From the NCBI GenBank assembly GCA_905116865.2, contig CAJHNH020006890.1, positions 1,339,843-1,403,842 of the forward strand: 64,000 nucleotides of DNA, in the 5' to 3' direction. A program made the translations under genes and the position numbers. The first letter of the stretch is position 1. Each line of letters begins with the position of its first letter. A model generated the notes under the pieces. That model did not search any database. It had not been told where the DNA came from and worked only from the letters and a program-made list of their open reading frames with translations. Shown piece after piece: positions 1 through 46,719 of the stretch. The stretch comes from Candidula unifasciata. Taxonomy: Eukaryota > Mollusca > Gastropoda > Stylommatophora > Geomitridae.

Positions 1-27
1 AACTTTAGAACAAGAATAAAGTTTAAA

Positions 28-395
28 AGTGAGAAGAGAAGAGTAAAGATGATAAGAGAGGAAAAGGGAGGAAAAGGGAAGAGAAATGAAAAGAAAAGAA
101 GAGAAAAGTAGAGAAGATCAGAGAAGAGAAGAGAAAAGAAAAGAAGAGAAGAGAAGATTATAGAAGAGAAGAGAAGAGAAGAGAAGAGAAGAGAAGAGAA
201 GAGAAGAGAAGAGAAGAGAAGAGAAGAGAAGAGAAGAGAAGAGAAGAGAAGAGAAGAGAAGAGAAGAAAAGAGAAAAGAAAAGAAAAGAAAAGAAGAGAA
301 GAATAGAGAAGAGAAGAGAAGAGAAGAGAAGAGAAGAGAAGAGAAGAGAAGAGAAGAGAAGAGAAGAGAAGAGAAGAGGAAAGAAGAGAAGAGAG
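28..395. repeat. GAGAA pentanucleotide microsatellite
   Basis: About 370 bp of purine-only GAGAA repeats on the + strand, almost pure from 160 to 390, with a few AAAGAA variants. The opposite strand is a polypyrimidine tract, so this is a mirror-type purine/pyrimidine repeat that could form triplex DNA. The open frames crossing it on the minus strand are only Ser/Leu/Phe periodicity and are not genes. Confidence 0.95.
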
Positions 396-489
396 AGCCG
401 AGAGTCGTTTCCTTCTTCTTTAATCTGTACCGTGCTGCGTTGGTAGTCATTTCTGTTCACAGTCTTCTCTCTTCTGTATCCTTGTATGA

Positions 490-1676
490 TACCATATTAT
501 GCCCCCACCCCCTCCACCACCACATCCCTCCACCACCCCCTCCACCACATCCCTCCACCACCACATCCTTCAACCACCACATCCCTCCACCACCACATCC
601 CTCCACCACCACATCCCTCCACCACCACATCCCTCCACCACCACATCCCTCCACCACCTCCCTTAACCACCTCCCTCCACCACCACATTCCTCCACCACT
701 ACATTCCTCCACCAACACATCCCCCTCACCACCTCCCCCCACCACCACCTCCCTCCACTACAACATCCCTCCACCACCTCCCTCCACCACCACATTCCTC
801 CACCACCACATACCTCCACCACCACCTCCCTCCACCACCTCCCTCCACCACCTTCTTCCACCACCACATCCTTCCACCACCACCTCCCTCCACCACCTCC
901 CTCCACCACCTCCCTCCACCACCTTCTTCCACCACCTCCCTCCACCACCTCCCTCCACCACCTTCTTCCACCACCACATCCTTCCACCACCTCCCTCCAC
1001 CACATCCCTCCACCATATCCCTCCACCACATCCCTCCACCACATCCCTCCACCACATCCCTCTACCACATCCCTCCCCTACATCCCTCAACCACAACATC
1101 CCTACACCATATCCCTCCACCACCACATCCCTCCACCACATCCCTCTACCACATCCCTCCCCTACATCCCTCAACCACATCCCTCCACCACATCCCTCCA
1201 CCACATCCCTCCACCACATCCCTCCACCACATCCCTCCACCACCACATCCTTCCACCACCACATCCTTCCACCACCACATCCCTCCACCACCACATCCCT
1301 CCACCACATCCCTCCACCACCACATCCCTCCACCACATCCCTCCACCACATCCCTCCACCACATCCCTCCACCACATCCCTCCACCACATCCCTCCACCA
1401 CATCCCTCCACCACCACATCCCTCCACCACCACATCCCTCCACCACCACATCCCTCCACCACATCCCTCCACCACATCCCTCCACCACCACATCCCTCAA
1501 CCACATCCCTCCACCACATCCCTCCACCACATCCCTCCACCACATCCCTCCACCACATCCCTCCACCACATTCCTCCACCACATCCCTCCACCACATCCC
1601 TCCACCACATCCCTCCACCACATCCCTCCACCACATCCCTCCACCACATCCCTCCACCACCACATCCCTCCTCAAC
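490..1676. repeat. 13-bp C-rich minisatellite (CATCCCTCCACCA unit)
   Basis: A tandem array of roughly 1.2 kb built on the 13-bp unit CATCCCTCCACCA, with 16-bp variants carrying one extra CCA. It is more degenerate in 490-1000, where CTCCCTCCACCAC variants dominate, and very regular from 1200 to 1660. Because 13 is not a multiple of 3, all three frames stay open and give long false proteins (period IPPPHPSTTSLHH). The strand is strongly C-rich and G-poor. Confidence 0.95.
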
Positions 1677-1680
1677 ATCT

Positions 1681-2640
<960 letters not shown>

Positions 2641-2772
2641 TATATGAGCCAAATGAAAAACTGTCCATGGCTTTATCAACTGTAAGAAAGTAGCGAGTGC
2701 AAATTACATCAAACCCAAAGGGTCGTTTTCAAAATGTACGCTTTTAAGTGTTAACATTCTTTTGCAATAGAG

Positions 2773-2837
2773 TATGTGTGTGTGGTGTGTGTGTGTGTGT
2801 GTGGTGTGTGTGGTGTGTGTGTGTGTGTGGTGTGTGT

Positions 2838-2886
<49 letters not shown>

Positions 2887-2887
2887 T

Positions 2888-2930
<43 letters not shown>

Positions 2931-3309
2931 TGTGTGTGTGTGTGGTGTGTGTGGTGTGTGTGTGTGTGGTGTGTGTGGTGTGTATGTGTGGTGTGTATGT
3001 GTGGTGTGTGTGTGTGGTGTGTGTGTGGTGTGTGTGTGTGGTGTGTGTGTGTGTGTGTGTGTGGTGGTGTGTGTGTGTGGTGTGTGTGTGGTGTGTGTGG
3101 TGTGTGTGTGTGTGTGTGTGTGTGGTGTGTATGTGTGGTGTGTATGTGTGGTGTGTGTGTGGTGGTGTGTGTGGTGGTGTGTGTGGTGTGTGTGTGTGTG
3201 TGTGTGTGTGTGTGGTGTGGTGTGTGTGTGTGTGGTGTGTGTGGTGTGTGTGGTGTGTGTGTGTGTGTGGTGTGTGTGTGTGTATGTGTGGTGTGTATGT
3301 GTGGTGTGT

Positions 3310-3354
<45 letters not shown>

Positions 3355-3466
3355 TGTGGTGTGTGTGTGTGTGTGTGTGGTGTGTGTGGTGTGTGTGTGT
3401 GTGTGGTGTGTGTGGTGTGTGTGTTGTGTGTGTGTGTGTGGTGTGTGTGTGTGTGTGTGTGTGGTG

Positions 3467-3497
<31 letters not shown>

Positions 3498-3498
3498 T

Positions 3499-3537
<39 letters not shown>

Positions 3538-3778
3538 TGTGTGTGTGTGGTGTGTGTGGTGTGTGTGTGGTGTGTGTGGTGTGTGTGTGTGTGGTGTGTG
3601 TGGTGTGTGTGGTGTGTATGTGTGGTGTGTATGTGTGGTGTGTGTGTGTGGTGTGTGTGTGTGGTGTGTGTGGTGTGTGTGTGGTGTGTGTGTGTGTGTA
3701 TGTGTGGTGTGTGTGGTGTGTGTGTGTGGTGTGTGTGTGTGGTGTGTGTGTGGTGTGTGTGTGTGTGGTGTGTGTGTG
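2773..3778. repeat. GT/GTGGTGT compound minisatellite (about 1 kb)
   Basis: One kilobase consisting only of GT runs broken by GTGGTGT and occasional GTATGT. The GGTG interruptions recur at roughly 8-14 bp spacings and in larger repeated blocks, for example TGTATGTGTGGTGTG near 2990, 3130, 3290 and 3620. Long Cys/Val frames on + and His/Thr frames on - are composition artefacts. Alternating purine/pyrimidine sequence of this length can adopt Z-DNA. Confidence 0.95.
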
Positions 3779-3884
3779 CATTTGCCGTCCATGCTTTTGT
3801 GGGTTTTTTCTTATCATTCATATTATGTGGATTAACATAACATTCTTTAGTGACAAACAAGTTTTGGCTAGGGTCGAAAAAAAA

Positions 3885-3946
3885 AAGACGGGCCTGCCTA
3901 CCTAATTTTTCATTCCTTAAAAATAAAGTTCATTCGTTGATTATTC
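3885..3946 (+). repeat. Short dispersed element with AATAAAGTTCRTTCG end, copy 1
   Basis: The sequence GGGCCTGCCTACC, then an AATAAAGTTCATTCGTTG stretch, is closely matched at 40955-41032. Both copies lie within about 100 bp downstream of a long TG-type microsatellite. The order (conserved body, AATAAA, short GTTC-type tail) resembles the 3' end of a SINE or LINE. Only two copies were noticed, so the family assignment is open. Confidence 0.5.
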
Positions 3947-4385
3947 ACATCTTTTTGATTAATCAATAACAATAATACAGGTGCCGCAATTAAGTTAACT
4001 TACCTGAACAACAAGCCTCTGCCAGTCCTAGTTACAATGTTCTTAAAACACAGGTCACTTTCCGTATCTGACACACTGGAGTGCAAACACCTGAAACTCT
4101 TCCCGACTACCAGTGAAATATGTTTAGCAGTCACATTAGACCTACATCAGGATCAAATTAGATACACACCGCTGCAAAATGGACTCACTTAATCCTAAAC
4201 GAGCTGTCTCTGCTCACCCGGAGCATCGCTAAAACACCTGTTTGTATGAGCAATGTTGTATCAGCTCCATGGTTGTACATGAGATCAAAGCCAGCGCACA
4301 GGTACGAATGGAACCAGCCGCTCATGTCTGTGAACATCGTGCTTGTGTGTGCTAATGAGAAGACAGACGACAGATGGGCGGAGAA
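3947..4385. other. No gene recognised
   Basis: Mixed-composition sequence with no recognisable coding region, RNA gene or repeat copy elsewhere in the window. Confidence 0.5.
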
Positions 4386-4680
4386 GTCTTAATCTTCCTC
4401 CTCCTCCTGTCCCCCCCTCCTCTTTCTTCTTTTTCCGCTTCTTCTTCTTAATCTCCTCCTCTTCTTCCGTCTTATTATTATTATAATTTTGTTCTCCATA
4501 TTTTTTATTCTTCCCCTTTCTTGTTCCCATATTCCAATTCTTCTTTCTTACTATCCTCCTTGCTCTCTTTCTTATTTTTTCTCCTTCTTCCTGTATTTCT
4601 CTGTCTGCCCTTCTCCTTCTTCTTTTTCTGCTTCCTCATCCTCCTTCTACTCCTTCTCCTGTCCCATCGCACCCTTCTCA
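4386..4680. repeat. Pyrimidine-rich TCC/TTC tract
   Basis: Interrupted CTT/TCC-rich sequence on the + strand, purine-rich on the - strand. The apparent reading frames are Ser/Phe or Lys/Glu low-complexity and have no domain features. Confidence 0.8.
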
Positions 4681-4831
4681 TCTAGACCAAGTAACAATTA
4701 CCTTGTTTATAACTTGTCGTATACACCTTCACACGCGCATGGCAAATCGGGGAAGGTATAACCTCTGCTTGTAATGACCGTTTTAGTTTTATGTCTACAT
4801 AAAATTGTCACTCTGGTTATCTTGCGAAATA

Positions 4832-4938
4832 TTGTGTGTGTGTGTGCGCGTGTGTGCGTGTGCGCGTGTGTGCGTGCGCGTGCGTGCGTGTGTGTGTGTG
4901 GCGTGCGTGTGTGTGTGGGGCGTGTGTGTGTGTGTCAG
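4832..4938. repeat. GT/GC microsatellite
   Basis: TGTGTG interspersed with GCGTGCGTG over about 105 bp, with a distinct CpG-bearing GTGCGC composition unlike the pure GT array at 2.8-3.8 kb. Confidence 0.9.
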
Positions 4939-4990
4939 TGTAACCATTCTAAAATTAACAAGATTTTTCCTACAAGGGGGTACTAGTTAC

Positions 4991-5339
4991 TGATTTAAAA
5001 ATCCAGATCACAGCACACCGGGCATACCCATAGATGCCCCGTCTTCCGCAGCAAAAGGTGTAAGGTGTAGATGCTGTATCCGTGGCACACGGATTATACC
5101 CACTGATTATACCACGGGGTAAATAGCCAACACATACAATGCAAATCTTTATAATATATTTTAAGAACGTCTGAGGGTAATTAATTAATGTGCAGTTATG
5201 ACATTTTTGATTTATGTGTCCAAGTGTAGGTGGCGGAGGGGCCGAGGGGGGGGGGGGCAGCTGGAGGCCTTGTTCAGGGGCCTAAAAATTCTCTTGGCTG
5301 CCCTGTAGACAGTTTATTATTTTTGTATACTGCTGGTTT
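4991..5339. other. Repeat-derived sequence, no gene
   Basis: Contains CACAGCACACCGGGCATACCC near 5016, a phrase resembling the antisense 3' end of the RNase H retroelement copies at 5380, 54750, 51285 and 59475. A short G run lies at about 5248-5258. No coding potential was seen. Confidence 0.45.
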
Positions 5340-5601
5340 CAAGAATGTTGAATGTTGATTGTTGTATTAAAAACCGACATCACAGCATTCGGGACACCCA
5401 CATATGAGTTCCAATTCCGATGACACCGGTAAATGTCTGATAGTTTATCCGTCTCGCCCTTTTCTTGAGTGTTCGACATTTGCTTCGTTAATATACATTT
5501 CTGTAACCTATGGTGCCATTTCAATGGTTTGAAATGAATTATGTCCGTATTCTATAGTTGTGGATTTCAAGCTGCACAATAGACAAGGTCAATAAGACAC
5601 C

Positions 5602-5602
5602 T

Positions 5603-5633
<31 letters not shown>

Positions 5634-5635
5634 GG
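5602..5635 (+). repeat. T11-G23 homopolymer junction
   Basis: A run of 11 T immediately followed by 23 G. A similar T-run then G-run occurs at 29356-29379, and other long G or C runs lie at 10120-10138, 11855-11866, 23452-23463, 34900-34916, 42066-42078, 42925-42940 and 48713-48730. Run lengths may be unreliable in the assembly. Confidence 0.9.
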
Positions 5636-5708
5636 TGCCGAGTTGACCATGTTCCATGGCGAGGGGTAAACGCCGTCTGGAGGTGTCAGGTTCAATTCCC
5701 GGCACGGT
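5636..5708 (+). repeat. tRNA-like sequence (SINE head or tRNA pseudogene)
   Basis: Shows an A-box-like GCCGAGTTGACC (similar to Leu/Ser tRNA A boxes) and a perfect RNA polymerase III B box GGTTCAATTCC at 5689-5699. CCGGCACGG at the 3' side can pair with part of the 5' end. The spacing is compatible with a class II tRNA that has lost its variable arm. I could not fold a clean cloverleaf, so I treat it as a SINE head or tRNA pseudogene rather than a working tRNA. Confidence 0.4.
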
Positions 5709-6309
5709 AACTATAGATTCGATTTAAATGTTGTCTAGTGTGTTCTTCTATCTTTCTGCTTCTTTCTATGAGTGCCCATCAATACACTTTCTGTTACTTG
5801 ATTATTTTCTTGAGTGTTGAACGTCGTCCACATATCCTGGTAACTCCACGCAGCACCTTTCTTTTCAGACAGTAATGATCTATTAGTGCCTGGGTACTGT
5901 TCACTCGCTCCCAAAGGGCCTTCACAACATATGACTTGTCATACATCAGTTCACCACCAAGTGGTGCAGAACCGGCCAGCCTATCTACCCGCTCATTTCC
6001 CAAAACAGAGATGTAGCACTTTCCATCGTTCGTCGCCATATTTTTTATTTATTTTTTGCTCCGCTTCTTTCTCTTTTCCGCTTGTGTCCAAGTGAGAGCA
6101 GTTTTAGCAGATATATCAGTATTCATTCTCATAATGTGGCCAAGCTATATTAATCTTCTCTTGGTTATTATACTTTCTAGAGTTTCAAGATTTGTGACTT
6201 AAAGTAGTTTGTGTTTGAGATTGTATCTGACCAGAAAATGTTGATAATTCTACGTAGACATGTGTGGTGGAAGGTGGATAGCTTGTGAGCATCCTTTCTG
6301 GTCATTCTC

Positions 6310-6535
6310 CAGCATTCTGTCATATTCTTCTTCTTCTTCTTCTTCTTGTTCACCGGCTGTGAATTCCGGCGGTAAGTCGCGGTTGTTCGTCCAAATGGAC
6401 TTTTGGCTTTTACCTCGACCTGAGTTTTGCGTGTACATCCGTTTTACTGTCTTATTTGTTTGCAGTCCTCGTTCCCTGACTCACCGGCAGATGTACTCCG
6501 ACTTCGAGGGAAGACGTCATGCCTATTTCTAGGTT
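6310..6535 (-). repeat. GAA-tailed dispersed repeat, copy 1 (antisense)
   Basis: On + it starts with a TTC run (6327-6347), then TTCACCGGCTGTGAATTCCG, a Lys/Ser-free central body, and CGGCAGATGTACTCCGACTT. Read on the minus strand the order is body followed by a (GAA)n tail, the usual order for a retroposed SINE-like repeat. Other copies are at 13390-13690, 18485-18915 (two, inverted), 28845-28985, 35235-35490, 37520-37630, 39880-39995, 44440-44740 and 52145-53180 (split). It is the most frequent short dispersed repeat in the window. Confidence 0.75.
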
Positions 6536-7640
6536 GACTGTGGCCATTGTTTTGTGTGGGTCGAGATGTTGCCTCATTTGTGTGGTGTTCTCTGACCTTT
6601 AACAGGTGTGGCCCCCGGAAAATCCTCCGAAGGCAGCCCTAGGTAGAATTGTCAGCCCTCAAGGGAAGGCAGGGGCAGATCATGGGCATTCCCCGCCATC
6701 CAAGGAGGCTTCCATAAATGCAGAGCCGACACATGATGCTCTGGTTCTGGGCTCACCCAAGGAATCGTCACGTCCTGCCCATGACTGCTTAACCTCACAA
6801 CCGTGTGTTGAGCTTCCAGCGCTACAGGGCTGCGCTCTCCGGAGATCAGCGGGAAGCAGCCCGCAGGTCCAGGAGTTTTGTGGCCACACAAATAGGTACA
6901 TTCTTTTTTCATCGTACGTTAGACACCTTTAACGTTGTTTCAACTGTGCCCTTGGCACGACAGAATGGGGAAGCAACATGCGTCAGGCGTGGCTTTGCCT
7001 GTTCGGTCCCAACACTCGGGCGAGTGGGACCAGTGGATACAGACATTTGGACTTTTCCTAATCGGTACGAATTATGGTCGTCGGACTTTGAGCTTGCATG
7101 TGTGCCGTAGGATTTAACTTTGTCATACATTATTTCCTAGCCAGCAGATTAAAAGTTGCTGCCGTGGTGTACCTCAGCGCGGTGACGACGACGCTGAGGA
7201 TTGACAGAGGATGTACGTACGTAGGATCTTGCTGCGATAATTCACCCACAAGAGATGTTACCCGTCTTGGCTGCGGGTAAATCTCTCGGTCAAGGGTTGA
7301 GTCTCAGCAGCACAGTTTTCCCTTCGCTCCAGACTTTTAACCGAGAGTTGTCATTTGATGGTACATTTGGCAAGCAATCCTTACTCATGTTCCGAATGAG
7401 TTTTGATAGACTTTTCACCCATGCGTTTGGGGACGGGCTGATGAGAGCCAGAAAGGACACTACACCTCTAGGGACCGAGATCCCCTGCCAACTCTGTTAA
7501 TGCTCATTTGAGACATTATCCGTGGCGCACGACGGGGACGTGCAGCAGGAGTCTTGCATGAGGTTCCGTAAAACCAGAACAGTAAAGGACTGGCGCCCGA
7601 GTGGGGTACGGAATATCTCCTTATACACATCACATCAGAC
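6536..7640. other. Unassigned 1.1 kb, relatively GC-rich
   Basis: Several frames of 60-108 codons are open on both strands, the longest being 6606-6932 and 6805-7110 on +. None shows a recognisable domain or a consistent splice structure, and opposing frames overlap heavily. It may be the diverged body of a transposable element, since retroelement remnants flank it on both sides. Confidence 0.4.
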
Positions 7641-8205
7641 TTAACTTCCCCTCATGCCTGTGACCGAAATCACCGCGCCACATTCTGTCATATAAAGAAG
7701 AACTGGTAAAATGATGCTCTTGTAGAGCTGGAGTTTTGTTCCTCTCAAGTAACTGCTGGATTTCCAGATTTGCTTCATTCTTCCAAAAGTGGCTTTAGCT
7801 TTGCTCAAGCCTGATTCTATGTCTTCCTCTGTCCCTCCTTTTAGGGACACGACACTGCCAAGATGTATAAACAGTTCTACATTTGTAGATGTTTCGTTAT
7901 TAATGGTGACTGGTTGTTGATTTGCATTTTTTGTCATGATCTTAGTTTTCCTTGTATTTATTCTCAGTCCCGACGTTTCTGCTGTGCTGTGTAGTCTGCT
8001 ACTCTTCTCTTGTTTATGTGATAGAAGTGCTTTTTCATCTGTAAAATCGAGGTCCTCAAGTATGGTGAATAGAGTTCATCGTATGCCTCTCTGTGTCTTG
8101 TCTATTGTTTTCTTTAGTATCCACTCGATCCCAAGGTTAAAAAAAATGGATGACATAATACATCCCTGTGTTACACCTGTCTTTACTGTGAAAGATGTGT
8201 TGTAA
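7641..8205 (-). pseudogene. LINE reverse transcriptase fragment, family B
   Basis: On the minus strand a broken reverse transcriptase reads from a GVTQGCIMS box (about 8160-8185; the canonical form is G-x-x-Q-G-C-x-L-S) through an ILEDLDFTDE segment (the usual F/YADD site is changed to FTDE). It ends with SGLSKAKATFGRMKQIWKS and KLQLYKSIILPVLLY near 7700. The order matches the palm, thumb and post-RT region of non-LTR elements. A frameshift and the changed active site make it inactive. The clade is not certain, although the ARATFGRM...W post-RT phrase is common in animal non-LTR elements. Confidence 0.7.
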
Positions 8206-8517
8206 TTCTTTTATACTGCAAGAAAAATCTTTATAGAAGAGAGCAATTATCAAAGAGGTTACGCTAATTATTGGGGGCTCTAGGGACCTGAGCTTCCAGG
8301 TTCCGCCGCCTATGGTCTCAAGTGTGGTGAGGTTAATTTGTATAGTTAAATCAGTAAGCAGTTTTCCTCCCTGCGACAAGGATTAACAGATAACCAACCT
8401 CCTACAATGGAAAGACCATGTAGGGAGGAATGCAGGGCCATGACCGGGCTCTAGCTTTTCTAGGGAAGGCGGTGGCAGGGCCTATCAACTATCAACCTCT
8501 GACACCTCCTCACAGCT
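8206..8517. other. No gene recognised
   Basis: Nothing recognised. It probably belongs partly to the upstream end of the RNase H retroelement remnant that follows. Confidence 0.4.
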
Positions 8518-8529
8518 CTACCTTTCAGC

Positions 8530-9080
8530 GGGCAGATCAGTCAAAGAAGCCAACGGCGCCTTCTCCATGACAACCAGCAGCATGACGATGGAGGTGATGG
8601 CAGTAACGCAAGCGTTTGCCTGGCTCAAAACACAAAAATACACACACGTATGTATACTCAGTGATTCAATGAGTATGATCCGGAGGGTTCCGGCAGGTTC
8701 GGTGCGAAGACAATGACTTGAATCATTACAGAAGTCCACTGTGCGTGGAGTCACCTTTATTTTTGTTCCGGGACACGCAGGCGTCGATGGAAATGAAAGA
8801 GCTGATGGGTTGGCTGGATCCGCTATCACTACCGACGGTCAGCCTGTGGATCATGCTGATATTATTAATGCCCTCAGAGAAATGGGAAGGATATAGGACT
8901 TTGGAAGAAGTAAATCCACATCACTCGCCAGAATGGCAGACTTGGGAATTAAGATCGGCATAGCAAAAAACGAGACGCACACCAGACGACTTGTTGATCA
9001 ACATAGAACTGGTACTATTAGCTATCGAACGTTGAGGTTCATACCGAGGGGAGGATCTGAGCACCTATAGACATTCCGGA
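8530..9080 (+). pseudogene. LINE RNase H domain remnant
   Basis: Reads on + as an RNase H type I domain: MEVMAVTQAFAWL (the Glu of the catalytic set), then CILSDSMSM (catalytic Asp), then FVPGHAGVDGNERAD (His and final Asp). A single stop and frame slip lie between the second and third blocks near 8713. Downstream codons fade into a TAATTAACTAACT tail at 9095-9125. The order E...D...H-x-x-x-x-x-x-x-x-D is the family signature. The remnant ends about 110 bp before the RBM28 start codon, so the gene's proximal 5' flank is very short before old retroelement sequence begins. Confidence 0.7.
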
Positions 9081-9193
9081 GTGCAATGATGATAACCCAA
9101 CTAACTAATTAACTAATTAACTAACTATCTACCTTTCCTTCTCTGAAAATTACAAATGTTCCAAAATTCCGTTTCCTTTCAAATCCAAACAAC
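9081..9193 (+). promoter_or_regulatory. RBM28 5' flank / 5' UTR
   Basis: The only non-retroelement sequence directly upstream of the start codon is 113 bp. It has a pyrimidine-rich CTACCTTTCCTTCTCTG stretch at 9129-9145, TOP-like in composition, and the start context is AACATGG (purine-A at -3, G at +4). There is no TATA box at a usual distance. Whether transcription begins here or in an upstream noncoding exon cannot be told from sequence. Confidence 0.35.
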
Positions 9194-44308
<35,115 letters not shown>

Positions 44309-44353
44309 GTGCCGTTATCATGGACAGCTTATTATACGTACACAACATCCATT

Positions 44354-44359
44354 AATAAA
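44354..44359 (+). terminator. Polyadenylation signal for RBM28
   Basis: AATAAA in TTAATAAATAC, 46 bp after the stop codon. A TGTGTGTTAATTT segment about 35 bp further on fits a GU/U-rich downstream element. This predicts a very short 3' UTR. Confidence 0.7.
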
Positions 44360-44439
44360 TACAAAGTGAATGATTCTAAATATGGTTGATTTTTGTGTGT
44401 TAATTTCATCATCAAGTGACTGCCAACATGTCATATATA

Positions 44440-44740
44440 AACTGTAAAATCCTGCAAGAAGTTGTGGTTTTTCATCCATTTCTAAACTGCAGTCTTGTTC
44501 CAGATTTTGGTTTTTGCATCTACATCCGTGTTACAGATCTGGCTTACTTGTATGCAGATTCTTGGTACCTTGTCTTTCAGGCAGGTGCATTCTGACTTTG
44601 AAAGAATAATCCTGAATTAGTTACTTTTTACAGCATGCTTGTTAGAGTAGGGGTGGGTACATTTTTGTTATTGTTGCCCCGAAACCCATACAAGGAGATC
44701 CACAGTTTGTTTTGCTGGAAGTTACAATCTGCATGCTCGC
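44440..44740 (-). repeat. GAA-tailed repeat, antisense copy after RBM28
   Basis: Recognised by CTTGTTCCAGATTTTGG, CTTACTTGTATGCAGATTCT and TTTCAGGCAGGTGCATTCTG in the same order as 13.4 kb. It lacks the TTC run. Confidence 0.65.
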
Positions 44741-44939
44741 ATTGGTGTCCGAAGTTATGTGAGTCATTTTGGGATGTACAGGGACACATCATTCGTGTGC
44801 ACGCGGCACATAATTACATTGCCATCTACGTCTGAAAGATATGCAGTTCAGGCTAAAATGTATTTTAAGGACATGTTAAACCTCCAAATTGGATTTGATT
44901 ATATCGTGCTTTTAATGTGTATCTACTAGTTAAGATTTA

Positions 44940-45690
44940 ATTACTTACTTAGTCATTCCTCTTCTATCGTGGCGTGTAGAGGTTTGCCAGAGAGATCAGC
45001 AGACTTCTCTATCAGCTGTTTTCTTTCTGGTTTTGTTCCATTCCAGTCCTCTGTCAGTGAAGAACTATCAGGTGTTGTCTTCCCAGAGGACCCTGGAGGT
45101 CTGGTTCTTAGCCTGCCATTGTGGCCCATTTTCTCCCATTCTGCATACATGTCCAGACTATCTTAACTGTAACTGCTCCACTCAGCTTTGTAAGTCCTGT
45201 GTTTCCAAATCTGATTGCAAACTTTGTCCCTTTTTTGTCACTTGGACCATCTTTCTCAGATAATTCATTTGTGATGCCTGAAGCTCCTGATAATGTCCTG
45301 GAAGTCTCCCAGCAGCTGCTTTTTGAGGAGCCAGCTCTGTCTTAATGCCTCAGTTTTGGTACATCACAGCACCAAGGTATTTTAACTGGTTGACCTGCTC
45401 CATTGCATACTGTCTTCATCATGATCTGGTGTTTCTTTTCCTCTCTTGAGATCACTATGGTTTTAGTTTTGGAGATACTGATGGTCATCCCTCTCTTTTC
45501 AAGCTCTTTCTCCCAGACAAGTAAGATGGATTGAAGATGTGCTTTGACTTAGCTATCAGGGCAAATGCAGATGCCAGCTCTGATATACAGACTGGTCTCA
45601 TCTTCCAGTACCTACTGAGTACTTCTTTGTCTTCTCCTCACAGGTCTTGACATTATCCATCATAAGAATGAAGAGGCAAGGTGAGTGGTC
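44940..45690 (-). pseudogene. LINE 3' fragment, family C, antisense
   Basis: Second and better copy of the 14.5 kb fragment. The minus strand carries a SSSLTEDWNGTKPERKQLIE-like basic C terminus near 44960-45090. Further 5' (to 45690) it shows a post-RT region whose antisense phrases (GGTTTTAGTTTTGGAGATAC, TATTTTAACTGGTTGACCTG) are the usual KTK.I/QYLG-type segments. Stops and shifts are present. Confidence 0.6.
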
Positions 45691-45759
45691 CTAAATTCTT
45701 CTGAACAGAACATTTACCAAACTGAGCGTATGCAAAAGTGAACATATACTGAAGTACCA

Positions 45760-46705
45760 CTGTACTTGCGCTGCCGACTATTGCAGATAGGATGAAAATG
45801 CTGCAAACGAAATCCTACCTCAGAGTAGAAACTCCTCCTGCATTAAGCTCTAGACGGAGCTAAAAGTCTTGGATAGCACAGGCAGAAGACACATTTAGAT
45901 CTGTATGCAGATATTTGGCAAGGAGATGAGTGGCTAAACAGACTTTTGTAGGGTTTTGATGTTTTAATCACATTGGGTCTGATCACATTGGGTCAGGAGT
46001 GCTGAGACTGGCCAGCGGGAACTGCAAAATCAGAAATTCAAAGGTTGATTCATAACAATTCTCTCCCAGGTGATGTGATTATATTGATGGTTCTGTGTTG
46101 ACAGGCAAAAGAAGTGCATGGTGTTAATATCAATAGCAAATGTGAATGGATCACTCTTAGCACAGCAAAATTTAGCATATGATATCACAACATCTACTTT
46201 TAGAATGGAGGTAGAGGTGGTCAGTGCAGCCTTTCGTTGGCTTGAGAATCAGCTTTACACACATGTTGTGATTGTAACTGACTCGCAAGGCATTTTAAGA
46301 CAGGTGGAGACAGCCACGCTCCTAGTAGAGTGGCCCACATTGCTTCAGAGGTCCGTGGTCGTTAGCATCTTTTTGATATTTTCTCCAGCCATGCAGATGT
46401 GTTGGGAAACTAATGGGCAGATTGACTGGCTGGTTCGGCACCACTTGGTGGTGAACTGATGCGTGACAAGCTAGATGTTGACAGGGTCCTTTGGGAGCTA
46501 GTAAAAGGTGCAGAGACACAAATAAATCATCTTGGTCTGAAGAGAATGGATCAACAGGGAGTAACCAGGGATCTGCTGACACTCCACACTCAGAGGAAAG
46601 GTGAAATGGTCAGACTGCTGCTGAAGTTAAGGATAGAGGGAATATGGGAATGCCATGAGTGCTGTGATGTCAGTTTTGGAAACTTGACTCGCTTCTCTCT
46701 CTACT
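45760..46705 (+). pseudogene. RNase H LINE fragment, sense (arm of a long inverted pair)
   Basis: The best-preserved member of this RNase H family. Frame blocks: DYIDGSVLT-like first Asp block near 46080, LAYDITTSTFRMEVEVVSAA (Glu), HVVIVTDSQGILRQVE (second Asp), then a slip before TNGQIDWLVRHHL, where the third/fourth acidic block (NE/Q-A/I-D) has decayed. The C terminus has GIWECHECCDVSFG, a Cys-x2-Cys pair seen at the 3' end of other copies. About 93% identical by eye over 100 bp with the inverted copy at 55.2-55.45 kb. Confidence 0.75.
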
Positions 46706-46719
46706 AGTAAGGTCTGTCT

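Larger units (their letters stand above)
5345..6040 (-). pseudogene. RNase H-bearing LINE 3' end, degenerate, interrupted
   Basis: Antisense copy of the family whose better copies are at 46.1 kb and 55.3 kb. Recognisable on the minus strand are the RNase H tail (GNERVDRLAGSAPLGGELMY), the linker ending in an ALWERVN.TQALIDH-like segment, and the 3' terminal GTGCTGTGATGTC-type sequence. About 300 bp (roughly 5490-5790), including a T/G homopolymer and a tRNA-like head, separates the two halves. Only the C-terminal part of the domain remains, with stops, so it is a dead fragment. It follows the I/Nimb-like style of non-LTR elements; the clade is inference. Confidence 0.6.

Noticed and set aside
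2704..3905. 350-385 codon Cys/Val and His/Thr frames
   Set aside because: Translation of the GT/GTGGT array in several frames; composition artefact.
5636..5708. Functional tRNA gene
   Set aside because: A and B boxes are present, but no consistent cloverleaf or acceptor pairing could be drawn; kept only as a tRNA-like repeat.
6606..7110. Small host gene in the 6.6-7.1 kb GC-richer stretch
   Set aside because: Several conflicting frames of similar length on both strands and no recognisable motif.
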